A stretch of 64,000 nucleotides of DNA, taken from the NCBI GenBank assembly GCA_963383645.1, contig OY726560.1, forward strand, positions 149,059,052 through 149,123,051. The letters run 5' to 3'. Of the stretch, positions 1 through 9,737 are shown piece by piece (position 1 is the stretch's first letter; the number at the start of each line of letters is the position of its first letter). Made by a program: the position numbers and the translations under genes. The stretch comes from Muscardinus avellanarius (lineage: Eukaryota > Chordata > Mammalia > Rodentia > Gliridae). Below the pieces are notes generated by a model that saw only the letters and a list, made by a program, of their open reading frames with translations, did no database searches and was not told the DNA's origin.

Positions 1-38
1 TTTCGCTCTCTCTCTCTTTCGCTCTCTCTCTCTCTCTG
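1..38. repeat. (CT)n simple repeat
   Basis: Pyrimidine-only CT/CTTT run that continues off the left edge of the window. Confidence 0.9.
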
Positions 39-528
39 TCATCCATGGACACAGCCCCTCTTGGTCAGGGTTTCACAGATCATTCAGGACAGATGCTCTA
101 GGAATATATTTCTCTAAGGCCACTGAATGATGCAAACTAAACTACCATGAGCCAACATGGAATCAGTTACTGACCTGGAACTGTGCGTGTGCGTGTGCGT
201 GTGCGTGTGCGTGTGCACGCCCCTTTTAAGCTTACCATTTTGAATCCTGCTGAAGCTCAGACAAGTGAGGCAGGAAAAGGGTGAGAAGAGCTGGTCGGAC
301 CCACAGTGAGATCTCACCACCTCCTCCTCTGCCACACTGCCACTGACCTGAAATTTTATTTTATAACTAAATTCTTTTTTATAACATAAGGGGCCCTTTC
401 TGGGGCCTCGGTAATTTTCTATCTTGATCCATTTGTGAGAATTCATTGAGCTTTGTTATTTGTGTGGGATTTTTTTTGTTAAAGTATACCTATATACTTT
501 ATACCATATATATATGTATGTATGTGTA
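39..528. other. Non-coding stretch with a GTGTGC hexamer array
   Basis: No gene is visible. The antisense open frame at 114-446 (110 codons) is the translation of the GTGTGC array at 183-216 plus unique flank (His-Thr repeats) and has no protein-like character. Confidence 0.6.
183..216. repeat. (GTGTGC)n hexanucleotide microsatellite
   Basis: About five to six perfect copies of GTGTGC followed by GTGCACGC. The tract alternates purine and pyrimidine strictly, which makes it a candidate Z-DNA former. Confidence 0.9.
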
Positions 529-529
529 T

Positions 530-580
530 ATAGGAATTGAACCAAAGGGTATTCAACCTCTGAGCTACATCTTCAGCCAT
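530..580 (-). mobile_element. SINE fragment (ID-type tail half)
   Basis: The sequence reads GGAATTGAACC...CTGAGCTACATCTTCAGCC, the reverse complement of the tRNA-derived tail of the squirrel composite SINE. The 7SL half is absent and a TG repeat follows immediately. Confidence 0.6.
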
Positions 581-581
581 G

Positions 582-583
582 TC

Positions 584-620
<37 letters not shown>
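582..620. repeat. (TG)n microsatellite
   Basis: TG repeat with one TA interruption near its left end, followed by a T-rich run. Confidence 0.9.
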
Positions 621-654
621 ATTTTTTTTAATTTTTCTTTTTTTGCCTTTTAAA

Positions 655-870
655 ATTTTTTATTGGTGCATTGTAGTCTCATATCATATCATGTAGTTTA
701 TTTATTTATTTTTTATTTTTTATTGGTGCACTATATGCATACACCATAGTGGGATGGAAACTTTTGTAGACATATGCACACATCGCCCAGTCAACCCCCA
801 CCCGATCCCCACCCCATTCCCTCCCCATCCCTCCTTCCCATGCTTGGCTTAGTAGTTGACATCTAGTATT
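655..870 (-). mobile_element. L1 3'UTR / 3'-end fragment(s)
   Basis: TTTTTATTGGTGCA, the reverse complement of the squirrel L1 3' terminus (TGCACCAATAAAAA), occurs twice, at about 660 and 719. The second copy continues into ATGCATACACCATAGTGGGA and a C-rich tract typical of the antisense 3'UTR. The doubled terminus suggests two insertions or a local duplication. Confidence 0.7.
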
Positions 871-1054
871 ATAGCAATTTATCCAAAATTAAAAGTGATA
901 ATCTCACATAACAGTTTCATTTGTCTGATACCAAGCTTTTGATAACTTAAAGATAACATTTCAATATTTCTTTTTGCTTTCTTTCTTACCAGAGAATATT
1001 TTTTTCTTTCTTTTTTTTAGGTGAAACTATCATATATTTATATATTTATTTTTC

Positions 1055-1755
1055 AGAAAAAAAATCTATCCTAATATGGAATATGGACTCTAGATACCCA
1101 AAACCATCTCGAAAAAGAACAAAGCTAGAAGATATATATTTTCTGATTTCAAACCATATAAAGCTACAATAATTGAAACAGTATAGTACTGTTCTAAAGG
1201 CAGATATATAAACCACTGGAATTAAATAAAAGCCTAGAGATAAATTCTTCCATATATTGTCAAGTTATTTTTGACAAGGTTTACACGAACATTTGGTGGA
1301 GGAAATGCTAATCTTTTAACTAAATATTGTTGAAAAATAATAATTACATGAAAAAGAATAAAATTGGACCCTTACCTAATCCCATATACAAATATTAACT
1401 CAAAATAGATAAAAGACCTAAATAAAAATTTTAAGACTATAAACTTTTAGAAGAAAATCTGGGTCATAAAACCTCACAACATTGAAATTGGCAGTGATTT
1501 CTTGGATATGATTTCAATGGCACAGGCAACACAAGAGTATACAAACTCCCTAAAAAATAAAAAAAAAACTATTGTATATCCAAAGACAATGTAAACAGAG
1601 TTAAAAGTTACTGATAGAATGGGATAAAATATTTCCAAATGCTATATCTGAAGGTATATTAATATTCCAACTAGAAATCCTAAAAATTAGCAATAATAAA
1701 AGCAAACAATACAATTTAGAGATAGGTAAAAGACTAACATAAATAATGAATCTCT
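1055..1755 (+). pseudogene. LINE-1 ORF2 3' region, decayed fragment
   Basis: The DNA follows the C-terminal portion of L1 ORF2 (endonuclease/reverse transcriptase protein) in order: CCAAAACCATCTCGAAAAAG, AAAGCTACAATAATTGAAAC, TTTTTGACAAGG, TTGGACCCTTACCTAATCCC and TTGGATATGATTTC are recognisable blocks. Many indels and stops leave no frame longer than about 60 codons, so it encodes nothing. It breaks off near 1755, where an L1 of the opposite strand begins. The divergence suggests an older L1 than the ID-bearing SINEs nearby. Confidence 0.85.
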
Positions 1756-1769
1756 ACAGAAAACTAATC

Positions 1770-2686
1770 TTAGTTGTCTGTTGGATGGAAAATCTTGTTT
1801 CTCTGGTTCTGGTGTATGTTACCTATTTCTTCTTTGTAGTTAATCTCTTTGAGTATTTTCTCTAGCGCTGGTTTTGAAGACATAAATTCCTTCAGTTTCT
1901 GTTTGTTGTGGAAGCTTCTTATTTCCCCATCTAATTTGATAGAAAGTTTTGCTGGGTAGGAAATTTTTGGCTGGAAGTTGTTTTCTTTCAGAGTTTGGAA
2001 TATGTTACTCCAAGCCCTTCTGGCTTTCATGACTTGGTTTGGGAAGTCTGGAGTGATTCTAATTGGTTTGCCTCTGAATGTCACTTGGCCCTTTGTTTTT
2101 GTTGCCTTTAAGATTCTCTGCTTGGCTTCCACATTGGTCATTTTGACAATTATGTGGTGTGGGGATCCTCTTCTCTGATCCTGTCTAAAGGGAGTTCTAT
2201 AAGTTTTCTGGACCTGTGTATCGACCTCTTGCTCTACGTTTGGAAATTTTTCTGCTATTATTTATTTGAAGAGATTATTGATCCCTTTGGTTTCACCTTC
2301 TTTTCCCTTCTCTATTTCAATTATTCTTAGGTTAGCTCTCTTAAAATGGACCCATATTTCTTCAATGTCAGATTCCTGCTGTCGGATATTTTTTCTAGAT
2401 TAGAAACTATGCGTTCGTTTTTGGAGTGATCATCTTCTAGGAGCGAGATTCTATTCTCCATGTGGTCTAATCAGTTGTTTGTACTTTGAATTTAGGCCTT
2501 TACTTCATTAATTGCATCCTTTATCTCTTTTTGGCTCTCTCTGAATTCTTTTTGAAACACCTCTATTATTTCTACAGTTATTTTCCTGATTTGATCTTCT
2601 AGAAATCTCTGAATTTCTGTTTTATCGGGTTCTGAAGTTGTGGGGTTGTGGACATTCATTGCTCCATTGTTATTCCTCTTTCCCAT
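1770..2686 (-). pseudogene. LINE-1 ORF1 (RNA-binding chaperone ORF1p), broken
   Basis: Read on the minus strand, 2686-2492 encodes the start of ORF1p (MGKRNNNGAMN, then a charged helical, coiled-coil-like segment) and stops early. After about 300 disrupted bases with stop codons, including a TAA in the RRM-like part, the frame reopens at 2141-1770. That part is the conserved C-terminal domain: KGQVTFRGKPIRITPDF, SNIFQTLKENNFQPKISYPA and the genuine C-terminus before TAA. ORF1p normally has about 340-360 residues and binds L1 RNA as a trimer; this copy spans about 305 codons and cannot be functional. The start is supported by the 5'UTR directly upstream (2690-3523). Confidence 0.9.
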
Positions 2687-2689
2687 GAT

Positions 2690-3523
2690 TTTGGAAGTTT
2701 GTGCCTTCTCTGGGTTCTTCCCTGGGTCACTAAGACTTCACTTAAGGTTCTCTGGATTTTGAGTCTGTGGTATCTCAGTCACCACTACTCCTTTACTGGG
2801 TTGTATCGCAGAGTCTCAGACCCAGGGAGTCAAATGAGGCTGCTTTAGACCATGGGGGGTGCCAGGTTGGGCGTTCTCCTATGGTGTCATATCTCTGCCA
2901 CCGCCACTCCCCCACTGGGTCAAGTCCCTGGGAGTGCAGTACTGGGATTTCTCCTCTGGGGCCCGCAATTTGACTTACTGTTGTTGAGTACGCAGATGGA
3001 GCTGTAGTGGACTCGGTGAATTCGCTGCTGCTGCTGCTGCTGGTGGCAATATGGTGCCACTGACATGCCCTCGGCCGTGAGGCTGGCATATTTCTTCTCT
3101 GGTTTTGAGCTCCGATCCCTGCAGCGTGTGCTGAGCTCAGCCGCTGGGAGCTTTAGATGCTCCCTGCACCGAAAAACCCCGCCCGGCTGTTTTGCAGCAG
3201 CTCACCTCTGCTCGCTGTCCGCCACTTCTCTCTGGAGCTGGTGGGCTGTTGAGTGTGTTGGTCTGTAGCCGTAGCCGTCCGGTGAACTCGCCGCTGCCGC
3301 CGGTAATAAGGCGCTGCTGCCGTGTCCTCGGGTGTGAGGCCAGTGTATCTCCTCTGTGGCTCTGAGCTCCGTTCTGAGTCCCCTTCCTCTCTGGAGCCTG
3401 GTGATTTTTTTGTTTCTCTGGTGATGGTGTTTTCTGGCTATGAAAGGCACTGATTTTGTGGTAATGGAGATTGGTTGTTAGCGGGGCTCTTAAGCCCCTC
3501 TTTTCTCTGTCGCCATCTTCCCG
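2690..3523 (-). promoter_or_regulatory. LINE-1 5'UTR with internal promoter
   Basis: GC- and CpG-rich leader lying exactly upstream of the broken ORF1. On the minus strand it begins GGGAAGATGGCGACAGAG. The AAGATGGCG at 3511-3519 is a YY1-type site at the very 5' end, the position where YY1 sets the start of transcription in other mammalian L1s. The leader contains a CTG run (about 3024-3042) and two related blocks about 260 bases apart. Open frames inside (minus strand 3580-3137, 147 codons; 3450-3202) are not expected products. Presence of the 5' terminus means this L1 was inserted full length at its 5' side. Confidence 0.8.
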
Positions 3524-3530
3524 GAAGTCC

Positions 3531-3669
3531 TTATTTATTTTTCTTGAAACAGGGTCTTGGTAGGTTGCTGAGGGTCTCATAAGTTGCTGAGGCTGGCCTT
3601 AACCCTGTGATCATCCTGTCTGAGTCTCCTAATACTAGGACTACAGGCCTATACCACCATGCCCAGTTG
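3531..3669 (-). mobile_element. SINE fragment, 7SL/B1-like half
   Basis: GAAACAGGGTCTTGGTAGG...TGCCCAG is the antisense head half of the squirrel SINE; the ID tail half is missing. It abuts the 5' end of the L1. Confidence 0.8.
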
Positions 3670-3691
3670 TTAAAGTGTACTTAATATATAG

Positions 3692-3731
<40 letters not shown>

Positions 3732-4587
3732 GTGGCATTGTCAACAGTTTTTTAAGGTCTTAAGTCAGTTAAGGCAGAGACATGGTAGAGAGTGCAGGTA
3801 TCTCCCAAGCTCACCTCCTGCTCTTCCGTAGTTGGTAGTGCCTGACTTTTAGCTTGGCCCGTGGCAATATGGGAAAAAATTTATATCTTGAAACTTCTCT
3901 TGCAACTGGGAGTGGCCTTGTAACTATGTGCAAGTGTCAAGAAATCACCTTAATTGCGGTGGCAAGCCCTTTTCTCCTTTCCTTCCTCTTCTTGCTGGCT
4001 TGAAAGTAGATACGATGGCCAGAACATGGCAGCTATCTTGGCCCAGGAGCAGGAGACGCACTCACAGCACGGCTGGTCCTTGGGTACCGTGGAGCTGTGG
4101 CACCCCTGAACTCTCTCTTCCTAGCTGTCTTTTTACAGGGCGGGTGAGCTCCTATCCTGCATAAGCAAGTATTTGCTGTTTTGTAATTGATAGGTATACT
4201 TAATTTCAATTGCTCTAGCTGCTGGACTCCAAATTTAGTTTATTTGGAGGAGAGAATATGATTATCTTCAACCCTGTTGGTAAACGCTTTGTTTCTTAGG
4301 CTGGGTGGTGGGCACATGGGTGCTAATTATATTATTTTTATACCTTTTTGTTGTGTATTTCTCTGGTTAGAAATAGTGTCAGAGTAAGACCGTGAATCAC
4401 ATGGAAAAGAGAATCAGTAGTGTCAACTTCGGGCTTCACAGGGCTCTGGGCCAGGTGGGGGCCTTTCGTGCCATGTGTAGATGAGGGGATGGGGTGTGGA
4501 GGGGCTGGTGGTCTTTAAATTCCCCCCAAAACACTGAAAATAAGTCTAACTCTTGTTCCTCCATAAGTGGATTATGTCTGTGTGTGT
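3670..4587. other. Unique DNA with a TG microsatellite at 3694-3729
   Basis: After an 18-copy (GT)n run the stretch holds no convincing gene. The open frame at 3928-4164 (78 codons) lacks splice signals and familiar motifs. Composition around 3800-4190 could be a decayed LTR, but I cannot assign it. Confidence 0.5.
3694..3729. repeat. (GT)n microsatellite
   Basis: Uninterrupted GT dinucleotides directly after an AATATATAG spacer. Confidence 0.95.
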
Positions 4588-4640
4588 GTGTGGGGGGGAT
4601 TGAACCTAGATGCATTCTACCTCCAAGCTATGCCCCATCC
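4588..4640 (-). mobile_element. Older SINE, ID tail half (split by a nested SINE)
   Basis: GGGGATTGAACCTAGATGCA... is the antisense ID tail. Its missing 7SL half resumes at about 4876, after a younger SINE, so this is one element interrupted by another. Confidence 0.7.
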
Positions 4641-4875
4641 CTATTTTTATTTTTATTTATTTATATATATATTTTTTGCAGGTCTGGGATGGAACCCAGA
4701 GGCCTTTGACCTCCGAACCACACCCCCTGCCCAATTTTTTATTCTTTATTTTGAAACAGGGTCTCACTGAGTTGCAGAGGGCCTCAGTAAGTAGCTGAGG
4801 TTGTCCGGGAACCGCGATCCTCCGGTTTCAGCCTCCCAAATGCTGGGATTACAAGCGTGCGCCACCGCGCCCGGC
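4641..4875 (-). mobile_element. Composite B1-ID SINE (younger, nested)
   Basis: Complete antisense element: T-rich A-tail complement, ID tail (TGGAACCCAGAGGCC), linker ATTCTTTATTTTGAAACAGG, 7SL half with GAACCGCGATCC B-box region, ending GCGCCCGGCT. It sits between the two halves of an older SINE. Confidence 0.9.
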
Positions 4876-5010
4876 TCCTATTTTTATTTTTTTAAACAGG
4901 GTCTCGCTAGGTTGATATCACTATATGCTGGGGCTGGTCTTGAACCTGCGATCTTCCTGTCTCAGCCTCCCAAGTCCTGGAATTACAAGCGTGCAACGCC
5001 ACACCTGGCT
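4876..5010 (-). mobile_element. Older SINE, 7SL/B1-like half
   Basis: AAACAGGGTCTCGCTAGG...CACACCTGGCT is the second half of the element begun at 4588. Confidence 0.8.
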
Positions 5011-5686
5011 CCATAAGTGATTCTTATGCTGGCCAAAGTGCTGTGGAGCCGGGCAGCTGGGCACAGTGACTTTCCAGGTCAGGACTGTCCCAGCCCAGTC
5101 CTCCAGGGCTCTCCAGACTTCCAGCCTCCCCCGGTCGGTGCTGCATGAGTGACAAGTCTGACTGTCCTGTCCCCGAGTCTGGGGCTCCCCGGGGCCCAGC
5201 GAGTGCACTGTCCCTGGCGCCTGTTCCCTCCGACCTCTCCCCTGGCTGCTCAGGTGCCTGCTTCTCTGTCTTGCACTGAGCTCCTGGGCTCTGTGACTGC
5301 GGCTGTGCTCCAGGCCTCCGCTAGCAGTGCTCCCTCACACTGACCTAAGGTTCCACATCTGCACATGAGGGCTGCCTTCCAGAAGGTCCGCCCTAGCCTC
5401 TACTCCCACCTCTGGTCTCAACAATGAGAAGGAAAGTGCCTGCTGCTCCCCAGGAGGCATCCTCTGCCTTTCTCCTTTCTTCCATCTTTGACACGGTGAC
5501 TGTTCCCAGTGCATCCAGCTGCTTGGAGAGTTTTGCTTTGGCTGTGGCAGCTTTGGTGGCTGGTCTGTTCTAGAAGGCTCTGTCTGCGGCCTGTTTGGAT
5601 GACTCCGCCCCTCTGTAGCCCTTCAGCTGTCCCCAGTCCAGGCCATGGGAGTGAGGCAGGGCAGAGGCTCTGGGAACAGGAAGGGT
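5011..5686. other. GC-rich unique DNA, no gene seen
   Basis: C/T-rich non-repetitive sequence. Short open frames at 5149-5343 and 5509-5751 have no initiation or splice context and end in repeats. Confidence 0.5.
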
Positions 5687-5701
5687 TAAAAGAGGCCCTC
5701 T

Positions 5702-5884
5702 GGGAGGCTGAGACAGGGATCGCAGGTTCGAGGCCAGCCTCAGCTACTTAGTGAGACCCTCTGCAACTTAGTGAGACCTTGTTTCAAAACAAAGAATAAA
5801 AAATAGAGCTAGGGGTGTAGCTCGGAGGTAGAATGCCCCTGGGCCCATCCCCAGTACCAGAGGGGAAAAAAATTAAAAAAAAAA
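5702..5884 (+). mobile_element. Composite B1-ID SINE, 5'-truncated, with TSD
   Basis: Starts within the 7SL half (GGGAGGCTGAGACAGGG), has the ID tail and a 15-A tail. The flanks AAAAGAGGCCCTCT (5688-5701) and AAAAGAGGCCATCT (5885-5898) are a target-site duplication, so the truncated copy is a genuine insertion. Confidence 0.9.
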
Positions 5885-5898
5885 AAAAGAGGCCATCT

Positions 5899-6540
5899 GT
5901 CTCATCTGGGAGCTGCATTCTGAGGACAACCTGTGCAAGCAAGGGGGGGAGGTGAACAGAGGATTGGCTTCCAGAGATGAGAGCCGCCAGCCACAAGATA
6001 ACAGTCCAAACTCAGGACGACGTTGGGCAGAAGACATTGGTCCCCCAAGACACAGTCATCAGAGAGCAGCGGGGAAGCCTCAGTCAGGGTCAGAAGGCCC
6101 CACCTCCCGAGAACTTCAGCGGTTGCTCTCTTTGGGCGACTCCTCCCCCCTGTGTGGGTGACACCGTTTTTGTCTTCTATCTTTCCTTGACTTAAAATAA
6201 ACCTCCATGTTTCTAAACCCTCCATTAGTCCTTGGACTTCATTGGTCAAAATCCACTGGACAAGAACCAAATAAGAAGAGACACCCCATATCATTTTGTC
6301 TCGCTCTGCCCCACATGGGATAACAAGGAGAGGAACCAGGAAAGAAAGAATTTGCTTACAGGAGCCCCAGCCATGACTAAGCGGGCAGGTAGCTGACAGG
6401 TCTCTGCCCACACCTGAGTCTACCTTTTTCTTTTCATCCATGTAAGCAGGTATCTCCAATACTCTTATTCCCCAGAGCCTGTGCTGCTCCCCCTTGTGCT
6501 GCAGCATAAGTTCCAATAAAATCTCTTTCAGGTTTTTTTT
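5899..6540 (+). mobile_element. Probable endogenous-retrovirus LTR sequence (uncertain)
   Basis: Two AATAAA signals (6196-6201 and 6515-6520) each lie in a context resembling an LTR R/U5 region, and the downstream GGACAAGAACC at about 6264 recurs in the clearer LTR near 9624. Limits and family are unknown. The minus-strand open frame at 6516-5902 (204 codons) shows no recognisable protein. Confidence 0.35.
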
Positions 6541-6555
6541 TTTTTTTTTTTTTTT
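6533..6555. repeat. T23 homopolymer
   Basis: Uninterrupted T run just after the AATAAA at 6515, not attached to a SINE body. Confidence 0.95.
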
Positions 6556-7008
6556 GCTGATTCATGATTTATATCTTGAGTAGAGCAGGCTAAGCTGGTT
6601 GCACTGAGTTAATAACACTGCGGCGGGGCTGTAACACTGAGGGCTGCTGGCAGCCAGAGGAAGCAGGCTACGGTGGAGAGCTGTGGAGGCTGCTAGCTTT
6701 GGCTCCTGGTAGCAGTGGCTCTGGCTGCCAGGAGAGCAGCGAGGAGAGCCGCTGACCCCAGGAACTGAGAGCCACTGGCCCTGAAAGCTCAGAGCTGCTA
6801 ATGCTATGGAAGCTGCACTTTGCCTGTTTATGATTTCAGTCTAAAATGAGCAAAGAACCTGGCTGATTGGTAGCAACAGCACCCAGTGGAGACTCCCATG
6901 GAAACACCAGGAGCCTGTGATTGCAAGCATGTGCTTCCTAGGGCCCTAAAGAGCCACTGAGGATAAGGCTTATCTCCATACTCTCTGAGCCTCCTGGCCG
7001 GCAGGGCC
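6556..7008. other. Unassigned sequence, possibly LTR or ERV leader
   Basis: Rich in imperfect GCTG/CAGCC motifs with no long reading frame. It follows an LTR-like polyadenylation region, so an ERV leader is possible; I cannot name it. Confidence 0.3.
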
Positions 7009-7020
7009 CAGTCGGCTTTT

Positions 7021-7233
7021 TTATTTTTGGTGGTACTGGGGGGTGGAACCCAGAGGCGTCCTACCTTCGGGCTATACTCTGAGACCTATTTTATATTTTA
7101 TTTGGAAACAGGGTCTCACTAAGTTGCTGAGAGCCTCACTAAGTAGCTGAGGCTGGCTTCGAACCTGTGCGATCCTCCTGTCTCAGCCTCCCAAGCGCGG
7201 GGATTACAAGCGTGCGCCACCACGCCCGGCTCG
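7021..7233 (-). mobile_element. Composite B1-ID SINE with imperfect TSD
   Basis: Complete antisense element with GGTGGTACTGG head-of-tail and CACGCCCGGCT end. CAGTCGGCTTTT at 7009 and CAGTCGGCCTTTT at 7234 are the duplicated target. Tail sequence (CCTCGGGCT-like, AGACCT) is intermediate between the two subfamilies in this window. Confidence 0.9.
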
Positions 7234-7245
7234 CAGTCGGCCTTT

Positions 7246-8463
7246 TAGGCTTCGGTGGGAAGCTGTTGAGGCTCTGTCCTGTGGTCTTCTGGTGGTCTCT
7301 GGGGGCCCTTTGGGGAGCGCTCTTTTCCCTTTTCCCAGCAGCTCAGCGGGAGCACTTGCTCTGGGCAGCCACACAGGAGAGGAGGCCTACTTCACCCATC
7401 TCTGTTTTAAAATCAGCGGACATTTGGGCTGGCCGATGCCATGACCTCTCCTTGCTGGTGCCAACTGGATATCAAGGCTGCTTGCCTGAGTGCCCTTGCT
7501 GGCTACTGCAGCCCCAAGCTTGCCTCTGTGAGCTCAGGTCACCCAGAGCGAGCCAGGCAGCAGGGAGGAGGTTGTGCTGACTGATTTATGGGCCCTTGTA
7601 GGCAGAGGGGCTGGAGGGAGCCACAGGCCTTGCCCTTGACCCTGAGCCCACAGGGTGGGGAGAACCACAGGTGTCACCCTCCCTTCCCTCCTGTGCTGCA
7701 GGCCCTTTTGGAGCAGAAGAAAGGAGACTGAAGCAATTACGGGCAAAGAGCACACAGTGCGATTACTTCTGAAAGTCCAGTTTTTGTGTTTCTGTGAGGC
7801 CTTGTCTGGGACCAGACTGCCCTCTGGAAGCCACAAGACGAGGGACACATGTGGGAGCCGGCTGGGAACCCTGGAAAGCGCACCCCGAGACCCTGCTGCA
7901 GATCTCCTGACTCAGCACTCGGGCGGGGCCCATCTGGATCTTCACAGGCCCTTCAGACACCCCCAGGCCTCCTGAGGCACCTCGCCCAGGCGACTGGGGA
8001 CCTGCAGCCAGTCTCACCCCCTCCTTGCCTCCCTCCCGGTTTCTGGGGGTTTTCTTCAGAGACTCTCCTTTTCTCTCACCAGGGCAACCCATGTCCTCCT
8101 CAGCCTCACTCACTGCAGGGGCACAACCACGGCCTTGAGAGAACTCACACCAATGGAGTCTCCCTGGGGGAGCTTCTTTCTCCCAGGAGACCTGTGCTTT
8201 TACCAGCAGCACAGCTGCCTTGGGCCTCCGCGCCCGCAGGGTCATGGGAGACAGGATGATTCCGTGAAGGGCCTGGAGCGGTTCCCAGTGGGGGAGAGAG
8301 GAGAACAACTCAGGACCAGCGGGGTCCTTGGCTTATGTGAGAGAAAAGAATTTCAGCATGAGCCAGAGAGAGATTTATGTAGGAAAGCAGTAGACGCACA
8401 CTCAGGGGGGACTAAGACCATCTCCACTGAGATACACATTTGGGGCTTCACAGCTCTTCCTTT
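7246..8463. other. GC-rich unique DNA, no gene recognised
   Basis: Several overlapping open frames on both strands (for example 7167-7580 +, 7763-8308 -, 7849-8259 +) reflect high GC content rather than coding. None has a recognisable domain, and frames overlap antisense over long distances. The right end (from about 8300) may already belong to ERV sequence that continues after the SINE. Confidence 0.45.
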
Positions 8464-8479
8464 AATAGGAGAGTTTTTT

Positions 8480-8706
8480 TAAAAAAATATACTATTTATT
8501 TATTTATTTATTTACTTATTTTTGGTGGTACTGGGGTTCCTGGAAGCCCTTCTACCTCCGGGCTACACTCCCAGACCTATTTTTACATTTTTATTTGGAA
8601 ACAGGGTCTCCTAAGCCAGCGTGCGCGGCTGGCTTCGAACCTGCGTGGTCCTCCTGTCTCCGCCTCCAAAGCGTGGGGATTACAAGCGTGCGCCACCACG
8701 CCCGGC
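8480..8706 (-). mobile_element. Composite SINE, CTGGAAGCCC subfamily, with TSD
   Basis: Antisense copy with the diagnostic GGGGTTCCTGGAAGCCCTT and CTAAGCCAGCGTGCG blocks. AATAGGAGAGTTTT at 8464 and AATAGGAGAATTTT at 8707 form the target-site duplication. The (TTTA)n in its tail is a young microsatellite. Confidence 0.95.
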
Positions 8707-9451
8707 AATAGGAGAATTTTGTGAGGGATGGATGTGTAGGAATGAGGCAGGAGCCTGGCTCTGTCTTTGAAGAAAACTCCTGGCTAAAAAGCCTAGGGAC
8801 AAGATAGAGGAATAAAGTTTTCTTCTCAGACACCCTCTGAATGAACAAAGCAGGACCTCTCTCAGCAGCTGAGACCACAGGCTTAGGCAGCTTAGTCCAA
8901 CAAGATGGTGCCACTCAATCCCAGCTATGTGGGGCCCAAGATGGCATCTCTCAGCCCCAACCGTGTGGAGCCCATGATGACACCACCCAGTCCTGGCCAC
9001 GTGGAGGCTAATATAGGAAATCTAGCTTGGGAAGCAGAAATAAAACCTGACCTGAGCTCCTGTATTTGACCCCTGCCTGTTATTGGCCCAATCAAAACCT
9101 GCCTCTCTGGGGCTATATAATTTGTATAATGAGCTGGGTGTGTGTATCAGTATTGGGAATGGCTTAGGAAGATTTGAGAAAGCTCTAATTATTAATAGAT
9201 ATATTTCAGAAATAATTGTGTCAAAATGGCAGACCTGGAGAGAGAAAGGCGTTAGCTAAAAGTAATTAGCAAGTCAATAGGACAGGGGAACTAGGCCTTT
9301 CTTTGTCTAAAGACAGATCTACATGATTAGATAAGCTAGCTAGAATGGGAGGAGGGGTCGACCTTCATGAAAGGAGACACCTTGCCACACCTTGCTGGGG
9401 TAAGAACCTTGCAGGGACTCAGAATTATGTAAACAAGATGGAGGTCATGGG

Positions 9452-9459
9452 TATAAAAA
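9452..9459 (+). promoter_or_regulatory. TATA box of the LTR
   Basis: TATAAAAA lies 111 bases before the AATAAA, the usual spacing for a short R region. Confidence 0.5.
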
Positions 9460-9508
9460 GTCCAGTCCACGTGCTATTATCATGGGTGGGCATTTATTTG
9501 AACCACCA

Positions 9509-9531
9509 CCCCATGCCATTCTGGCATGGGG
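9509..9531 (+). repeat. Perfect 10-bp hairpin in the LTR R region
   Basis: CCCCATGCCA, loop TTC, TGGCATGGGG: a perfect inverted repeat between TATA box and polyadenylation signal. Confidence 0.9.
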
Positions 9532-9737
9532 CTGTAACTATCTTCTGTATTTCTATTTTTTTAATAAACTTCTTTAAATCTTCAGCAGGAGTCCAGGCTA
9601 AAGTGTATTTACCCTTAGCTCAGGACAAGAACCCGCGGTTTTTCTGCTTTTTGGGTTTTGTTGTAGTTTGAGGGAAATTGTGTCTGGGACCCTAACAGGG
9701 GTCCCCAGGGACATTTTCCCCAAAACCATAACATTCC

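Larger units (their letters stand above)
8707..9731 (+). mobile_element. Endogenous retrovirus LTR sequence (solo or composite)
   Basis: Promoter and polyadenylation signals are in LTR order: TATAAAAA at 9452-9459, then a hairpin at 9509-9531, AATAAA at 9563-9568 and a U5-like stretch with GGACAAGAACCCG near 9624. A further TATA-like element (CTATATAA, about 9112) and AATAAA sites near 8811 and 9042 suggest two LTRs or an LTR plus internal sequence. No gag, pol or env reading frame is present. Family not assigned. Confidence 0.6.

Noticed and set aside
3137..3580. 147-codon frame in the L1 5'UTR as a possible ORF0-like gene
   Set aside because: It runs in the sense direction of the L1 leader, whereas primate ORF0 is antisense, and it extends upstream of the L1 start into a SINE.
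5902..6516. Antisense 204-codon frame
   Set aside because: Lies in LTR-like sequence with AATAAA on the other strand; no recognisable protein.
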